7,032 nt of DNA. Origin: Planctomycetia bacterium (GTDB lineage Bacteria; Planctomycetota; Phycisphaerae; Phycisphaerales; SM1A02). The stretch covers positions 1 through 7,032 of the forward strand of contig JAACEA010000223.1 in NCBI GenBank assembly GCA_009936695.1. The letters are read 5' to 3'. A program made the translations under genes and the position numbers. The notes under the pieces were generated by a model. That model saw only the letters and a program-made list of their open reading frames with translations, was not told the DNA's origin and did not search any database. Positions 4,393 through 7,032 of the stretch are shown here, in pieces (position 1 is the first letter of the stretch; every line of letters starts with the position of its first letter).

Positions 4393-7032
4393 TCAGGAAA
4401 CGGAACCCACCGGCTCGTCCGAGCCGTTTCGGACCGAGACGTCGGCGGGCTCGAGCGGACCTCGAGCGAGTTCGGGGAAGTAGTCCTGCGTCGCGGCCAC
4501 GGTCCAGTTCCCCGCTCGAAGACCGGTGATGGCCTGAACCGCCGCCTTGGCCCCGGGAATGGTGGTGACCATCGTGACCCCGGCCTTCACCGCCTCGGCT
4601 CGGATCCGACCTTCATCCGTATGAGCGCCCTTCCGGGTCGCCGTATTGAGGATGAGATCCACGTCGCCGTCCGCGATCAGGTCGAGGATGTTCGGCCGAA
4701 GCCCCTCCGAGATCTTGGGCAGGGGCTCCGTCTCGACCCCGAAGGACTTCAAGTGCTCGTGGGTGCCGCTGGTGACGAGGACGCGGAAGTCCATCGCCCG
4801 GAGCCCGCGGGCGATCTCGACGGCATGGGGCTTGTCCCCGTCACGCACCGACAGGAACACCGTTCCTTCGGTGGGCAGATCCAGTCCCGCCGCCATGCAC
4901 GCCTTGGCGAACGCGAGCGGCAGCGAGCGGTCCGCGCCCATGACCTCGCCGGTCGACCGCATCTCGGGGCCGAGGATCACGTCGACCCCCGGGAACTTGC
5001 TGAAGGGGAAGACCGACTCCTTGACGGCGTAGAAGCCCGAGTCCGGGACCTCCCCGATGCCCAGGTCTGAAAGCGACGCCCCCATCATGACCTTCGCCGC
5101 CACGTGCGGCCACGGCACGCCCTTGGCCTTGGAGACGAACGGCGCCGTTCGAGACGCCCGGGGGTTCACTTCGAGGATGTAGATCTCCTCGTCCTTCACC
5201 GCGAGCTGCAGATTCATGAGGCCGCGCACCCGGAGCCGCTTCGCGAGCCGGCGGGCCTGGTCCTTGATCGACTCGACGATCCGCGGCGCGAGGGAATAGG
5301 GCGGAATCGTGCAGGCCGAATCACCGGAGTGCACCCCCGCCTCCTCGATGTGCTCCATCACGCCGCAGACGAGGGCCGTCGGCGGGGCCTCCGAGCACGA
5401 GATCATGCTCGCCTTCGACCCTTCGTGCGGTTCGAAGTCGGCCACGACGTCGACATCGACCTCCACCGCGTCACCGAGGAAACGGTCGATCAACACCGGC
5501 GCGTCCTGCAGGTCGCTCGCGCCGACCGCCGCGACCATGTATCGCCGCAGCGACTGTTCGTCGTAGCACGTCTCCATGCCTCGACCACCGAGCACGTAAC
5601 TCGGGCGCACCAGGACCGGATAGCCGATGCGGGAGGCGATCTCCACCGCCTCGTCCAGCGAATGGGCGATTCCGTTCTCCGGCTGCTGGAGGCCGAGTTC
5701 GTCGAGCACCATCTTGAAACGGTCCCGATCCTCCGCGAGGTCGATCGAGTCGAGCCCGGTGCCGATGATCGGGACGCCGGCGGCGACGAGCCCGTGCGCC
5801 AGGTTGAGCGGCGTCTGCCCACCGTACTGGACGACGCATCCGACCACGCCGCCGGATCGATCCTCGATGTCGACGCCCCCGCCATTGAGGCGCTCGACGA
5901 TGTTGAGGACGTCCTCGAGCGTCAACGGCTCGAAGAAGAGCTGGTCACTCGTGTCGTAGTCGGTCGAGACCGTCTCCGGGTTGGAGTTGATCATGACCGA
6001 GTCGAAACCCATCTCCGCGGCCGCGAAGCTCGCCTGACAGCAGCAATAGTCGAACTCGATCCCCTGCCCGACCCGATTCGGCCCGCCGCCCAGGATGACG
6101 ATCTTCGGGCGACCGCCGACCCGCGACTCATCGTCGCGCACCGTTCGGACCTCGTCGCCATCGACCATGCGGAAGGGCCGCTCGTAGGTCGAGTAGAAGT
6201 AGGGCGTGATCGCTTCGAACTCCGCGGCACAGGTGTCGACCAGCTTGTAGACCGGCTCGATTCCGTGGGACTTGCGGTGACGACGCACCTCGAGGATCGA
6301 ATCCGTGTCGATCCGTCCGAGATAGAGATTCGCGAGCTGCGGATCGGAATAGCCGAGTCGTTTCGCCTCGAAGAGGTCGTCCGCCGACAGGTCCTCGAGT
6401 CGCTCGTGGGCGACCAGCCGATCCTCGAAGGCGATCAGCTGTATCAGCTGGTCGAGGAACCACGGATCGATGCCGGTGAGCTCGCGGATCCGTTCCAGCG
6501 GCCAACCGAGCTTCACCGCGTACCTCACGTAGTAGAGCCGTCCCTGACTGGGGACCGAGAGCTTCCGGACCAGCAGGTCCTCGGCAGGCGGCCAGACGGT
6601 GTCGTCCCCGCGCTGCGCCTGCAGCCAGCGGTCGTTTGCATCCAGTCCGAGCCCGAAGCGCTTGACCTCCATGCTCCGGATCGCCTTCTGCAACGCCTCC
6701 TTGAACGTCCGGCCGATCGACATTCCCTCACCCACCGACTTCATCTGGGTGGTGAGGGTCTCGTCGGCCTCGGGGAACTTCTCGAAGGTCCAGCGGGGCA
6801 TCTTCACCACGACGTAGTCGATCGACGGCTCGAAGCACGCCGAGGTGGACCCGGTGATGTCGTTGCGGAGCTCGTCGAGCGTGTAGCCGACCGCGAGCTT
6901 CGCGGCGATCCTCGCGATCGGGAAACCGGTGGCCTTCGAGGCGAGGGCGGAACTGCGGGAGACCCGCGGGTTCATCTCCACCACCACCACGTCGCCGTTC
7001 GCCGGATTCACCGCGAACTGCACGTTCGAGCC
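4393..7032 (-). CDS. carB: Carbamoyl-phosphate synthase large subunit, 5' end cut by window edge
   Basis: The frame is open from the right edge to TGA at 4393-4395, giving 879 residues. The true start lies outside; by comparison with E. coli CarB (1,073 aa) about 280 N-terminal residues are missing. The enzyme makes carbamoyl phosphate from bicarbonate, ATP and ammonia supplied by the CarA subunit, for pyrimidine and arginine synthesis in the cytoplasm. Seen in order: the end of ATP-grasp domain 1 with EMNPRVSRSS (19-28); an alpha-helical oligomerisation domain (about 125-300); the second synthetase half starting KIVILGGGPNRVGQGIEFDY (310-329) with NSNPETVSTDYD (349-360), RPSYVLGGRGME (476-487) and EVNPRASRT (621-629); and the C-terminal MGS-like allosteric domain from about 720. 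The Thr pair in VTSGTHEH (753-760) and the Lys in LPKI align with the E. coli UMP-site T974, T977 and K993 as I recall them, so UMP feedback may be kept. Between EVDVD and VMEHIE there are 29 residues against 12 recalled for E. coli, an insertion of about 17. Confidence 0.97.
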   Translation of the reverse strand, partial: GSNVQFAVNPANGDVVVVEMNPRVSRSSALASKATGFPIARIAAKLAVGYTLDELRNDITGSTSACFEPSIDYVVVKMPRWTFEKFPEADETLTTQMKSVGEGMSIGRTFKEALQKAIRSMEVKRFGLGLDANDRWLQAQRGDDTVWPPAEDLLVRKLSVPSQGRLYYVRYAVKLGWPLERIRELTGIDPWFLDQLIQLIAFEDRLVAHERLEDLSADDLFEAKRLGYSDPQLANLYLGRIDTDSILEVRRHRKSHGIEPVYKLVDTCAAEFEAITPYFYSTYERPFRMVDGDEVRTVRDDESRVGGRPKIVILGGGPNRVGQGIEFDYCCCQASFAAAEMGFDSVMINSNPETVSTDYDTSDQLFFEPLTLEDVLNIVERLNGGGVDIEDRSGGVVGCVVQYGGQTPLNLAHGLVAAGVPIIGTGLDSIDLAEDRDRFKMVLDELGLQQPENGIAHSLDEAVEIASRIGYPVLVRPSYVLGGRGMETCYDEQSLRRYMVAAVGASDLQDAPVLIDRFLGDAVEVDVDVVADFEPHEGSKASMISCSEAPPTALVCGVMEHIEEAGVHSGDSACTIPPYSLAPRIVESIKDQARRLAKRLRVRGLMNLQLAVKDEEIYILEVNPRASRTAPFVSKAKGVPWPHVAAKVMMGASLSDLGIGEVPDSGFYAVKESVFPFSKFPGVDVILGPEMRSTGEVMGADRSLPLAFAKACMAAGLDLPTEGTVFLSVRDGDKPHAVEIARGLRAMDFRVLVTSGTHEHLKSFGVETEPLPKISEGLRPNILDLIADGDVDLILNTATRKGAHTDEGRIRAEAVKAGVTMVTTIPGAKAAVQAITGLRAGNWTVAATQDYFPELARGPLEPADVSVRNGSDEPVGSVS

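Noticed and set aside
7021..7023. GTG as a possible start of carB
   Set aside because: It codes for an internal Val in the conserved GSNVQFAVNP motif of ATP-grasp domain 1. The frame continues to the window edge.

Overview
This 7,032-base, GC-rich window carries five genes, all on the minus strand. In transcription order (right to left) they are carB, nuoH, a 74-codon small gene, radA, and an outer-membrane porin gene. carB is cut at its 5' end by the right edge, and the porin is cut at its 3' end by the left edge. There are no plus-strand genes, RNA genes, insertion sequences, CRISPR arrays or phage genes that I can support. The many long open frames on the opposite strand are side effects of high GC content.

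The likely source is a bacterium of the Planctomycetota, probably class Phycisphaerae. This is inferred from three things. The porin has a signal peptide, a short coiled coil, a 'GFFLASPDGNFSLKVGGQ' entry motif and then a barrel, a pattern I associate with that group. Most starts lack a Shine-Dalgarno sequence. NuoH is long and carries an extra C-terminal membrane helix. The assignment rests on recalled family features, not on a search.

Layout. At 4393-7032 is the large subunit of carbamoyl-phosphate synthase (end of ATP-grasp domain 1, oligomerisation domain, ATP-grasp domain 2, allosteric MGS domain). A 180-nt gap follows with a possible terminator and the nuoH leader. nuoH (2953-4212) encodes the quinone-site membrane subunit of complex I. 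The small hypothetical gene (2703-2927) sits 25 nt downstream of it. A 79-nt gap precedes radA (1211-2623), a complete DNA-repair ATPase. A 379-nt gap (832-1210) is the leader of the porin (1-831), with a strong ribosome binding site and a perfect 8-bp hairpin near the start codon.

These genes do not form one pathway: pyrimidine/arginine precursor synthesis, respiration, recombination and outer-membrane transport stand side by side. nuoH plus the small gene could be one transcript; the other gaps are long enough for separate promoters. The window looks like ordinary housekeeping chromosome, and I see no new defence, mobile or biosynthetic system. The points most worth a second look are the nuoH gene standing apart from any other nuo gene, the small tryptophan/arginine-rich protein after it, an apparent 17-residue insertion in CarB, the possible leaderless start of radA, and the structured porin leader.
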